The position numbers were made by a program, and so were the translations under genes. From Sinohyriopsis cumingii (taxonomy: Eukaryota; Mollusca; Bivalvia; Unionida; Unionidae), in assembly GCA_028554795.2 (NCBI GenBank), contig CM068838.1, positions 88,292,944-88,356,943 of the forward strand: a stretch of 64,000 nucleotides of DNA, given 5' to 3'. Of the stretch, positions 30,111-42,299 are shown one piece after another (positions within the stretch are counted from its first letter, which is position 1; every line of letters begins with the position of its first letter). Under the pieces are notes generated by a model that made no database searches, was not told the origin of the DNA, and was given only the letters and a program-made list of their open reading frames with translations.

Positions 30111-31660
30111 ATAAATGTATACATATAGTTTAATGGCATGTCAGCACAATACTGGCTATATAGTGGTGATTAAAAGTCAAGTTATGAAAATGTAATGATA
30201 AAGGATTGCAAAAACACTTTAGGATGATAAACCCTTCCAAATATTAACATGGAGTATTACAAGATAAAAGAGAAAATGTACAATGTTAAAGATATATAAA
30301 ATAAAATAAAAGGGTAAAAATATAGGATCTGCATAGTTGAAGTTACTATGAAAAATTATCTATGCCACCATTAAAACACCTATTTTAACAAAAATAAATT
30401 AAATACCTTAATTGTCTTAATCACAGAATTAGACCAGTCTGCATGCATGGACATGAATATTAGTCTCATATCTAATCAGAACTCTATACTGGTGCTTCCT
30501 GTTTTATCACAACATTGATTGTTATTATAGTACAAGTCACATGGGTCATATATGCGCATTTACTCATTTTCAGTTAAATATAAATTCTTTTAAAATCTAA
30601 CACTAATTTTCTTTAACCAAAGTCTATTCAGTCCTGAATTTTGAATGATCTGCATCTTAACTGTCACCAAGAAACTTCCAGATGAATATTATCAATCTCT
30701 ATGGTCTATTACAATGGTGGCTATGTACTAGGTCAAGAAAAGAGCACTTTGAATGGAATCGTCACAGTATAGGGTAATACTAATTTGTTTATCAATATGA
30801 ATAGATTCATTGTGACATCACAGCGTTCAACATTCAATCTGGATTGTACTGGATCACACATTTAGGTTCATTTCATCCAAAAATGTCTATGTACTTTAAC
30901 ATTGATTTTGCTGTATGCACTTCTTGGGGCGTCTAAATAATGACCTTCCAAAGGAATAAGAATCCAAATGAAGCTAATACTTGCCACTTAAAGGTATGTA
31001 GAATAAAATTCTATACAATGACACCCATTACTGAAATAATCTGTGTTGAATGCCTACATGACCCGTGTTACTTGTACTGTAGCATTATAACATCACAATG
31101 GTTTTGCTATCACTATGATATTAAACTTTGGTAAAAACAGATTCTGTTTCATGAACCATATACAAGCATTTGGTATATGTACCACTTGAAATCTACACGG
31201 ATGATACATATGAAGTAAACATTTCTTATCACATCATACAATTTTTTTCAAAGTATTTGAATCTTGCCTTGCAAAGAAAAAAGTTTTAACCCAGAATTAA
31301 TCTGTGCCAATAACAACCAAAAACATTTTTCAAACAACCTAAATTTCTTAAGTGGATTTATTTAAAACTCCATTTTTAAAAAGACTTAATTAGAAAAAGA
31401 TTTATTTAAATTGTGACAAAAAGACCCCAAATACATTCATGGTTCTTTGTTTTATCCTGATTATGAGCCAGCACAAATCAAGACCTTTGACCTTACAATC
31501 AATGCCAGAGTGCTGATTATCAACTGATTGACTGGATTGCAACTAACTATCAAATCTGTCAAAACTCACTTGTATAATTAAAGCTCAGTTAAGTACAAAA
31601 ATGCAAGCAATGACCTTTGACATGCTTCTTATGAAAGTTAGGATCCTTCACAAAAGTACA
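30110..31660. other. no feature recognised
   Basis: Intergenic sequence without a supported element. Short open frames lack coding character. Confidence 0.5.
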
Positions 31661-32190
31661 GATATATTGCTATCATGTGTATGGTAGTAATAAGATTTTC
31701 AAGATGGTGGCCATACTGAATGTCAAAACGGTAACATTTTTTTTCACTTCGGACAAACTAGATAAATGAAGGCTTTTAGTAAAAACCAAAATGATATGAC
31801 CCTTCATTTATGAGAGGCTGATATAACAATGTTTAAGTAAGATACCATGGTAGCTATATTGGATGTCTAACTGGCACCATTTTCATTGAGGCCTATCCAT
31901 ACATCATAAGAAGTCTTGTAGTTAAAACCCTTTGATTCAGGAGGCATAGAGATGTAAATTTTCAAGAGTGATAAAGGTAGCCATACTGGAACATTTTCAT
32001 TTATGGCCATCATCCAGAGATCATATAAACTATTCCAGTTAATACCCAATATCAATATGATCATCCACTGAACTGGAGTAGCAACAAGATTTTCAACCTG
32101 GTTATCATGGTGGCCATACTTCATGCTTGAGTTGCCATTTGGGACCAACTAGACATCAGAAGCAGTCGTTTAGTGACAACCCCATATAAG
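31660..32190. repeat. degenerate ~130-bp tandem repeat, 4 units
   Basis: GTGGCCATACT-like marks at about 31706, 31850, 31975 and 32110 are each followed by ACATTTTCAT-like and later ACTAGA or AAACCC-like phrases. The 93-codon - strand open frame here is not gene-like. Confidence 0.6.
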
Positions 32191-32452
32191 ATGCAGGAGG
32201 TCATGGTTTTGAACCCTGACTGAGTCATACCAAAGACTTATAAAAATGGTACTAACAGCTGTCTTGCTTGGTGCTCAGCAGCAAGAGGCTAGTGTTAGGA
32301 TTGGTCAGCCTGTTGTCAGGATAATGTGACTGGGTGGGACATGATGCCTCTGTGCTAGACATCACTATAAACTGACACACTGCAGACAATGTAGCAATAT
32401 GACTGAAAAATTGTTAAAGCTACGTTAAAAATCCAAATCACATACAAACACA
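32190..32452 (+). mobile_element. tRNA-derived SINE, family 1, 5'-truncated
   Basis: Lacks the A box but keeps a decayed B box (GGTTTTGAACCC), the GACTGGGTGGGACATGATG body and the AAATCACATACAAACA tail. It lies head-to-tail opposite the reverse copy at 32775, about 320 bp away. Confidence 0.85.
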
Positions 32453-32774
32453 TCGTGAGTAATAAAATCAGTACTTGGTCGCAGTACACTAGGTTAGTTG
32501 CATGTGCGTGAAGACTATTTTGACAAAAAGCACAGTAATTTACTTGATGAGTAGATGAGTGTTTTAACACCCATCCATTTGTGCCATGAGCATTTACTGT
32601 ACCTAGTCAAGTGCAGGATGTTGGTAGGTACTCGATTAACACAACAAACACATCTATTAATCATTAAATAGTGACTCATGGCCACTTAATTGTCGTGATA
32701 ATGACTGGCAGACATTTTCACTGCTCTGATGAATTATTGGTGGCTGGGTTTTAGTGATCCACTGGCAGAATTGC

Positions 32775-33045
32775 GTGTGTGATTTGAATTTTTAAGGTAG
32801 CTTTAACAATGTTTCAGTCATATCGCTACGATGTCTGCAGTGTGGCAGTCTATAGTGATGTCTAGCACTGGGGCATCATGCCACAGACATGTTAGCATGA
32901 TGTCCCACCCAGTCACATTATCCTGATACCAGGTCGACCAGTCCTAACACTAACCTCTTAACCTGGTATGACTTGGCCGGGGGTCGAACCCACGACTTCC
33001 CGCATCCGAGGCGGACACTCTAACTACTTGGCCACCGGAGTGGTA
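32775..33045 (-). mobile_element. tRNA-derived SINE, family 1, with 12-bp target duplication
   Basis: On the - strand it runs from ACCACTCCGGTGGCCAAGTA through GGGTTCGACCCC to an AAATTCAAATCACACACGC tail. TGGCAGAATTGC flanks it exactly at 32763-32774 and 33046-33057. An internal deletion removes the segment after CCTCTTAAC. The intact target duplication indicates a relatively young insertion. Confidence 0.92.
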
Positions 33046-33344
33046 TGGCAGAATTGCTTACCACAGGATGGCAGATTAGACTTAATATCAATCCCTATAT
33101 CTATTATAAATCTACCTATGTATTAAAATCTACCTATGTATGCAAAAAATGTTCAAGACCAAATTTCTCAGTGCAAAAATGAACATAAAATGCAATACAA
33201 AAATAATCTTCAAGCACAAATATGCAGATAAGATATTAATCTGATTTCCTTTCTTTCCATTTTATCACCAATTTTCTTCTAACAGTCAATATGTCTCACC
33301 TGTCAACAATGGTATATTATAGATGGTATATCATCATAGCTGCC

Positions 33345-34945
33345 AACCGTCATGATTTTGTTGTGAATTTTATGACTCTCTACAGGATTCATGGATTCAC
33401 GCTGCATGCCAAAAAATCACGAATTCCCCAATTCTCAATTATTTTAAATTTTCCTGTTAAGTGCTAGTCGTGATATCAGCTGTTGCCGAAATGGTTCAGC
33501 ACTGTTAGTCGCGATATTAGTAGAACTATAGACGATTGGTACCACTGGCCTGGTACCAAGCGTTTTAGCGTATCTTAATCTATATGCATTAAAGTAGTTT
33601 TACAAATGCTTTTGAAAGAAAGCGGGACCCAACCAGAATTTTTCTCCACGCATATGCTCCAACACTGATTTGAATTACCATTTGGCATCGCATCTTTAAA
33701 AAGTTTTCACGACCAAGGAAAAAGAAATGTATTGCACAAAGTGACATTTACTTTGGAATATACCAAACATTTGCTGTGCATTCAGCCATCAAATACTGAT
33801 ATACATCATGCTTTTTGCACACAGTGTACCACAAATTTTAGCATTGGGCATGGTGGCAGAGACGATGTGAGGAATCACATTGGTAGCAAAAAGCACATCA
33901 AGTTTGGGAAACTACATGAAGACAGCTTTTTCGAGTGTTGGCATTTTTTAGGTTGAAAGATTAGCATAATGTAATTTGCTTGAATTCACAGTTTTCTACG
34001 CATGCGCCAACACCACTAATCATTCACCTTTCGATGTCTCATCTTCTGGATTAATACCGTTTAGTAATTAAGCTACACTGCTGTTAAAATGTTTTCACCT
34101 TCAAGGAAAAAGATTTTGTATTCCACGAAAAGTGAAGTATAGATTGGAGTACACCAAAATTTGGACTAGCATTCAGTCATCAAACATCGATGTACATTAT
34201 GCTTTTCGCACAGTAGTGTGCCGAGAATTTTACAATTGGGAAGGTGCACAAGGACTTGTATTCTTGCTTATAATTTACCTGTCATATATGTACCATGTAG
34301 TAATATTATTATAAGTACATGTATGAAAGAAAAATTGTAAGCAACAAAACGAGCCATTGGAGGTATGTGGCTGAATGATGTGAAACAGCACACTGCTATA
34401 GCACCCCCTGCAGATTTCAATTTTGGAGCACTTTAAGCCACCTATTCAAGTCCTGCAAGCATAGTTTGTGAGCTTTCTTGTTGAACATAACCTGTCTTTC
34501 TCAGTTGGAGATCAGCAACAGTGACAGTGAAAGAGTATTTCCTATTGTAAGGAAAAAAAAGACAAACTTTAAGTGCCTCCTTAGGTGCTAAAAATTTCCA
34601 GCAATTTTAGTCACCAAGATTAACTGGCAGGCAAGAAGCCTAAACTGTTTTGAAAACAAATTTACCATTGCCTGATTGAGGAAGTTCAAGACTGCCACAG
34701 CATCATATCATGACAAATAGTGTGAAGTTTGTGTATATCAGTAAATTTGGCTGCAAATATAGTAGTACATGTAATCAGTGTAAATAATATGTTTTAGTTT
34801 GGGATTTTCATATAATGTAGTACTGACGTTTAAAGTGGAAGGAGCTAGTGTCATGATATAATTTTTCACTAATTGTGTTCAAAATTCACTAATTTTTATC
34901 CCACTTTTCATTAATTGCGAGTCTGGAGGGTTGGCAGCTCTGTAT
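33345..34945 (+). pseudogene. decayed hAT-like DNA transposon with duplicated zinc-finger start
   Basis: Termini TAGCTGCCAACC (33347) and GGTTGGCAGCTC (34930) form inverted repeats. Inside, 33730-33915 reads as a C2H2-like finger (HHAFCTQCTTNFSIGHGG then DDVRNHIGSKKH), the type found at the N-terminus of hAT-related transposases. A second, more damaged copy of the same region lies at 34100-34240 with a stop soon after MFSPSRKK. Near 34515-34540 and 34675-34720 pieces resembling the hAT C-terminal dimerisation region remain (SDSERVF; LRKFKTATASYHDK), in shifted frames. The catalytic middle is gone, so it is not functional. Confidence 0.72.
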
Positions 34946-35660
34946 CATAGTGAAATCTGACCATAAAAGACTGCACTAACATTAACATCAAAACAATTTT
35001 CACAAGAAAATATTTTTACAAATAAAATCATTAATAAAGATACAAATTTAAAAAAGCAGCTTATATTTAACAGTAAAATAACTACGTCAATGTCATTAAT
35101 AAAGGCACAAATGTGAGAAATAAAGTCATTAATAAAGAGACAAATTTTACAACAAACTCTGTAAAATGACTATGCCATACAAATAAACTCGGTTTTAATA
35201 GCACATATATCCACATCACTTATGTCATCAAGCTGCCTATGTCAACCAAAATGCAAGTTACTACTGTTACTCCCAAATTTTTCATGCTTATGCCAATGTT
35301 AAGATAAAAAATACAGTATGTGTTGACAGAAGCCATAGGTTCCAGCTTTAACAAATCCTTTCTTTTCTAACCAATTATGTCAACAAGCTACCCATATTTC
35401 AATTATTAAATGTTGCCACCAGACTTAAATATTGCCATTACAATAAGAAATGGGCACTCTTTTTAGTCCTCTAAAGTTGGCCTTTTGCAGTGACTTTTAT
35501 AGTGCATGTACCCTTCATCAAGCAAGCCAGCTACAATCTTCAAAAGAAGTCGGCAACAAACTTGAATAAATGCAACGGAATCTGATAGACTGTTGCATTT
35601 TCCAAACTGATTAGTGATCAGAACACATTTATTGTGCCCTGAATGTTTCTTTTTCTGCAG
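34945..35660. other. no feature recognised
   Basis: AT-rich sequence with a few ATTAATAAAG-type short repeats (35030-35150). Open frames near 35460-35750 on the - strand were not recognised. Confidence 0.45.
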
Positions 35661-35849
35661 GAAAAAAAGTAACTTCATGCATAAAATAGCTATCAAAGGC
35701 AGCATAAAAGCAAATTTACAGTCTCTTGAAACTAAATACCTGGCCATAGTTGAAGGAAGGGCATCTCATGAAGAAGTTTGTGAAAAATTTTCACTTGCAG
35801 ACAGGTCGTCATTTCCCTGCAAATCTCATTCCTTGGTAGCCTCAGCAAG
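35661..35849 (+). CDS. candidate orphan exon
   Basis: A strong acceptor (TTTCTTTTTCTGCAG) and donor (CAGCAAG|GTAATT) bound 189 bp open in one frame (62 codons plus split codons). The peptide includes KANLQSLETKYLAIVEGRAS and CEKFSLADRSSF. I do not recognise the product and found no partner exons on the + strand, so this may be a fossil exon or chance. The frame stays open upstream to 35614. Confidence 0.25.
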
Positions 35850-37404
35850 GTAATTATATCTGTTGTAAGAGGCAGACCAAAATCCAGGCCAATTTAAGTA
35901 CATATAAGATACTACTGGCAACAATGAATATCATGGTGAATTGTTTAGTGACATGCGTATGATGACGATGGGATATAGGCTACCATTTTTCCAAATATAT
36001 GTATTAATATATTTGTTTTCTAATGGGATGTAATTGATGCATGAATTTTCTTACATGTGACCTATATTCAAATTCACGGATTTTTCATGTACATGTATAT
36101 TACTTAAACAAAAGTTGTCAGTACACAAGTGTATTTCAAAATGGTTTTGCCTTCATTTAATAAAAATTTCAGTTGTTTATTTTCTCACTGTAAAACCTAT
36201 TCACTGACAACAGGTTACCCTCTTACAAATTTCACTTGTATATGAAATTTTAAAAAAAATTTCTTCAGCTGCCCCACCCCCCTCATCTTGACATTCTCTT
36301 ATATCAACATTATTATCTTGGTCCTGATGATGTCAAAATAAATGGTCAGTGCTGTACAATGACTGCGCCAAAGGGTGGCATAGTAATCTAGACTCTGAAG
36401 ATTCATCTAAAATGCATACTGAGTCATGTTAACAATCTCATCACCAGCAATGAAGAATCTACAGTTTTGAATTTGGACTGTTGGATATTAAAAAAAAATT
36501 CTCTGACTCAATACATTTAGATTTGGAGATTAAAAAAATTAGTTGCTCTATAGTATAATTAGTCTTATTAAGTAATGCTGATATTTACTTATTTTTATAA
36601 TCAGGGCCTAGAAATCATAAAACATCTAAGTATGATATTTTGTATCAGCCAATCACCAACAGCATTACTTTTGTAATGCCTGGCAAAGAAACCATAAAAC
36701 ATCTCAGCATGAGATTCTGTAAAAACCAATCACAAACAGCTCTACTTTTGTCATGCTACTTTTGATTCAGTGAGAGTGATAACTCAATTTCAAACTCTGA
36801 GTTCTATAAACATGTCTGATCTGGTACATCCATAAAAGTGAACAATTAAGCATTCTAACCTATTATTATGCTCGAAAAACCTCAACCTATAAATTAACAC
36901 GTAAACAATTCATAATCTATTTTTACTCAGAAAAAACTGCTGCAGCTGAAATAACCCATTAAACTGATTTCAGGAAATACTCACACTCAATTTCTCCTTA
37001 AAGATTTTCTCTTATTAATTTTGCAATTTCTTTCTACATTTGAGTCGGTGAACACTCTGTAATAATGTCCATAGTGGGCAACAATCGTAAGAGATGTGGG
37101 GGTGGGGTAAGCTCAATCAGTCCAATCTCAGCATTTCAAAAATTGATCACCATTATTGTACACCTGGCCTACAATTTAAGACTTTTACTCATGACAAGTT
37201 TCTGAGTGACAACTTTAAAAAATTTGTACAAAAAATATTTTACAGGAGAAAAGAAGCCAGAGTTGAAAATTTCATGTGTTTATCATACTAACCTTGGATC
37301 TAAAAGTCTGAAGTAAATTTTCAGCCAACTTTACAGCTTTCTGACTTAAAGCATAGAACATATGACAAATATTAATCTTCCTCTGATGACTGGCAAGTTA
37401 TTGT
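35850..37404. other. intergenic, likely including the 3' UTR of the minus-strand gene
   Basis: Directly left of the stop codon at 37405 lies the presumed 3' UTR of the - strand gene; no convincing poly(A) signal was fixed. A diverged ~75-bp duplication lies at 36605-36770 (ATAAAACATCT, then CCAATCAC, then CTTTTGT), and a related piece is at 54520-54600. Confidence 0.5.
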
Positions 37405-37739
37405 TTACAAGAGAGAACAAATCCCACTGGACTCGCTTTGTTGTTCAGGAAAATATTGTGTCCGAGATCCTTGCTGTTGGATGGTATGTCTGGGGGGTGC
37501 AGGGTCAATTTGAGGAAAGTAGCTTATCTGAGATCCTTGCTGTTGGATGGTATGTCTGGGGGGTGCAGGGTCAATTCGAGGAAAGTAGTTTATCTGAGAT
37601 CCTTGCTGTTGGATGGTATGCCTGAGGGGTGCAGGTTCAAACTTCTCTACCAACTCCTGCTGCTCCTCCTCTACCTGGGGTTGAGAGTTTGGGACTGGTG
37701 CCTCTGCAACTGTAGTGGAAAATGCAGTGAAACAATCGA
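37405..37739 (-). CDS. unrecognised gene, terminal exon with 22-codon repeats
   Basis: The acceptor CATTCAGTCAGCAG is in the phase needed by exon d. 110 codons run [20 protein letters not shown], an acidic [13 protein letters not shown] stretch, then three copies of a [12 protein letters not shown] repeat, then [13 protein letters not shown] and TAA. A second in-phase acceptor (CCACTACAG) lies 30 bp inside and could be used instead. The tail is low-complexity and probably disordered. Confidence 0.68.
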
Positions 37740-40700
37740 CTGCTGACTGAATGTGAAAGGACTCTTTTTTTGTATAAAGTGGTCAGCTCAAGTCATACAA
37801 TTTTTGTGTAATCTGTACTATTCAAGCGTCAGAATCATATCTTTCATATTAGCTATACATCAGTTTGTGAGGTTTATTTAGGTTGTTTTTCTTCTGAGTT
37901 AAATGCTGATTAGTTCTCTTTATTATTATTTGTTACTTTAATCTCGTCAAAATACAACAGATTGACCGATGCTTTTCAGGGTGATTTTATCCATGAAATA
38001 GATTGACTGAAAAGCAATAATAAGTACACGTTTGTGTTTGCAATTAGTTGATTTGTGTTGATAAAGCATTAACACCTGAACTGGGCAGAGGCATTTATTA
38101 CTGTTGTATTACCTGTAAAGACCCCATTAAACTTTAAATATTATGTTCTCCCCCTTTCCCCAATGAAATGGTCAGTCACAAATGGAGCCAAACATGCCTA
38201 TCTCCTAGTCAAACGGCATCAGATAGACTTCTGACAATGCTAATGTTATGGTCAGTTCTAACCATGATTCGCTCAAAGTATCCATCAGGGAAGTTTGAAC
38301 AACACTACCATCTAATCTTTGCTGAGTGCAAAGTTGAATGCTAATAACACTTGGAAAGACTGCATCACATTAAGCATACGTTTGCCACAGAAGGGAAATT
38401 AGGACAGAAACTTGATGTTGGTTTTTATTTAATGTCAGCGGTTGTGATTATGTGAATGTTTGCATGAGTATGGTGCTGGTATCTGACAATATTAAGTCTG
38501 TAAGTGTAATAAATGTTCTGAAGAAAACAGTCAAGTCAATTTCCTTTATTCAAATCTGAATTTCCAATAATTTGTTATAGGCTTATATGAAATGATAGCC
38601 TATTCTCAATTTGACTTTGGTTTTGGGGGTCATGCACAATGACCCCCAATTGGGACCTCAAAACACACTTTTTTAGTCCCAGAAATCCTCCAACACTGTC
38701 TGGAATATGGCAGGTATGATAACAACCTCCAAGCCAAAATCACTATTGACAGCAGTGTAAGGGTTACATAAAAAAAAAAAAACAGATTGCTATGAATCAC
38801 CATCAAAAATCAGCTAAAATGACAATGATTAGTCTTGTAGTACACAGTGCAATGATATATGTTAACAGACCTGCCAACCCTTACCAGAAGATTTAAGAAA
38901 GGCATTAAAAAAAATTTCTGTAAGATAGACCAATTTTCAGTAAGGTTTAATAAAATATCATGTACTGTTATTGTCAAGCTGGAAAACATGTATATAAAAG
39001 GTCCAGAAGTGTGATTCAAGACTGATGCAGCAACGGTAAACATAGTGCTCAACCAAAAAGCTTGTAAAGTACACTTGGACCTTAATTACCTCCAGTACAG
39101 TTTCATAAACTGCATTTCCAAACCCTATGGAGCTCAATGGCTTCTTGCTATCTATCAACTTGATGTAATCCTAAAAAAAATTAATGTGAGCCATGATAAC
39201 AGCAATCATATTTCCCACAATGAGACATACACAAATCCACAAATGTCCACTAAACATAATTGTTGCCCTTTCTACCTTTTCCCACAAGAATCTGAATATT
39301 CCTTTTCATTCTTTTATACCGACTTACACAGCTTTTTAAGAGGGTTATTGCCCATTTAATCCTGAATTTATATTGCTTGTTGGATACCATTAATAGAAAA
39401 AAACCAACAGTTTGATCATGTAGATGTTTTGCATTGCAAAATACATGCAGATTAAAGCATTTGAGATACTACATAAAGTTAGTCTGGTTCCCTGACCAAC
39501 TCCACAGAATCTAATATAAAACCTGAATCCAAATTAAACACGGGTAAGCCAGTATCCGGATTTTACCGCAAACGTATTACAGTAATTTGTGCCTTTATTC
39601 CATAGATCCATATTTTAAGGGTCCTTTCTGTAGGACATAAGGCAAAATCTTAGGGTTGGCAGGTCGGTATTAAGCATGCACATACGAGTTTGCTGTGTTA
39701 CATACTAAATCATTTCATCAGAAAAACTGTATGAGATTATTATAATAACCAAGTTCATAAAAGAGCTTGAACTCATCATTCAATGCATGCAACATATAAC
39801 TGAATTCAACTTGTCTGTCCAGTTATAAAAATGGCTAACTTAAAACAGCTGTTGTTTTCAGTTTAACCCCATTTCTCAATGCAAGATGGGCTATACATAG
39901 TATCCAGTATAGGTGGTGGAGGAATAACCTGGAAAAAGCCTGGTAAGAACCACTGACCTATGGAAAGCTACTTGAAAGGTTTCTAACATGCCTGCATTTG
40001 TTGAGCTTGAGACTCAAACCCATACGGACAGAGGTGAGTGCTTTAGACCACTTGGCCAGCCGGGGCCCCAACTTAAAACAAACTATAGTCTATATGATAG
40101 CATGATATTATGTGACTGTAAAGTTTAGAATAAATACTGGAATATCCAGTATATCAAACAATTCTTTCACATAATATGGGGAGTGAGAAAAAAAAGACTT
40201 CAGTTTTATATTTCACATACTTCTGCAGCTGAAGATTTCCAGTCCTGTGAAGTAGACAGCTTCTGATGAAACTCATACTGTGATAATACAGTGACTCTAC
40301 AAGTACCCTGGTCATGATGAAATCCATGGCCAGAGAGCTTAAGGTAATCAGGTTTCTTACTGCAAGCACTTTGCTCATGCAGCATTAGATGAACCAAACT
40401 CAGTAATATGAAATAACTAAAGACAAAAAAATAAACCACCATGGGGTAATATTGTATGTGGTAATGAAACCAGAGTATATTTATGTTCATATATAATGCA
40501 CTGACATAAAGTACACACAATTCTGTGACACTGACGGCCATCAATATGGCATGGGGATGGAATGGTATATGTGGATAATTCTACACTGATGGCCATCAAT
40601 ATGGCATGGAGATGGAATGGTATATGTGGATAATTTTACACTGATGGCCATCAATATGGCATGGAAATGGAATGGTGGATGTGGATAACTCTACACTAAT

Positions 40701-42239
40701 GGCCATCAATATGGAATGGTGGATGTGGATAACTTTACACTAATGGCCATGGATATGGAATGGTCAATATGGAAAACTACACTGATGGCTATCAATATGG
40801 CATGGTGATGGAATGTTGGATATGGAAAACTACACTGATGGCCATCAATATGACATGGATATGGAATGGTGTATGTGGATAATTTTACACTGATGGCCAT
40901 CAATATGGCATGGAAATGGAATGGTGGATGTGGATAACTCTGCACTAATGGCCATCAATATGGAATGGTGGATGTGGATAACTTTACACTGATGGCCATC
41001 AATATGGCATGGATATGGAATGGTCAATATGGAAAACTCTACACTGATGGCCATCAATATGGCATGGTGATGGAATGTTGGATATGGAAAACTACACTGA
41101 TGGCCATCAATATGGCATGGATATGGAATGGTGGATGTGGAAAATTCTACACTGATGGACATCAATATGGCATGGATATGGAATGGTGGATGTGGATAAC
41201 TCTGCACTAATGGCCATCAATATGGAATGGTGGATGTGGATAACTTTACACTGATGGCCATCAATATGGCATGGATATGGAATGGTCAATATGGAAAACT
41301 CTACACTGATGGCCATCAATATGGCATGGTGATGGAATGTTGGATATGGAAAACTACACTGATGGCCATCAATATGGCATGGATATGGAATGGTGGATGT
41401 GGAAAATTCTACACTGATGGACATCAATATGGCATGGATATGGAATGGTGGATGTGGATAACTTTACACTGATGGCCATCAATATGGCATGGAAATGGAA
41501 TGGTGGATATGGAAAACTCTACACTGATGGCCAATACTATGGTATAGTTGGTGGAAATGAACATGTGAAGCCTCATAAAAGTTAATACCAAAATAACTAC
41601 AAAACATTAGGATACTGCATCTAGATCTTTTGTACATAAATATTTGCATGTATATAGATGTTTGTGCATACATAAATATCTGTGCACACCGTATTTCATG
41701 TATTTTTTGTGCCGTTTAATTTTTTGTACACAATCCAGTTATCAAATTAAAAATTATTTAAATGTAACATATTTTTCATTCATATCACTTTGTATTTTTA
41801 AAAAAATTCATTAAATTATCAGACATAAAATTTCTAAGAAGATTTACGTTTGCAAAAAAGATCAAAAATACCATATTGCCATTTTGTTTTTACAAAAATT
41901 AATAATTATTTGTTGGTGAGAAAATACAATGATTGATGCATATGTTTATTATCATTACAATATCTACTGGTGTTTATTAACAAATTGACAAAGGCCTTCA
42001 CAGAACATATCTTTAAATATTATCATTAATTAGTTCTTATTAAATCTGTTAAAGTAACAAAACACCACGTGCATTTTAAGATGAGTTCAGAAGCCGTTTG
42101 ATGTTTTGTTATCCAACAAAAATTATATCTCAGTACGTGCTAAAGTCTTATTGTTTCTTTATAGTCATACAAAAATAAAATGTAAAAACCTTGTTATTTT
42201 CTATCATAAATTTGAAAGTCACAAACTCCATTAAATCGA

Positions 42240-42299
<60 letters not shown>

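Noticed and set aside
40706-41472. Several 80-120 codon open frames on both strands
   Set aside because: They are translations of the 262-bp satellite. Identical peptides come from duplicated blocks, not from coding selection.
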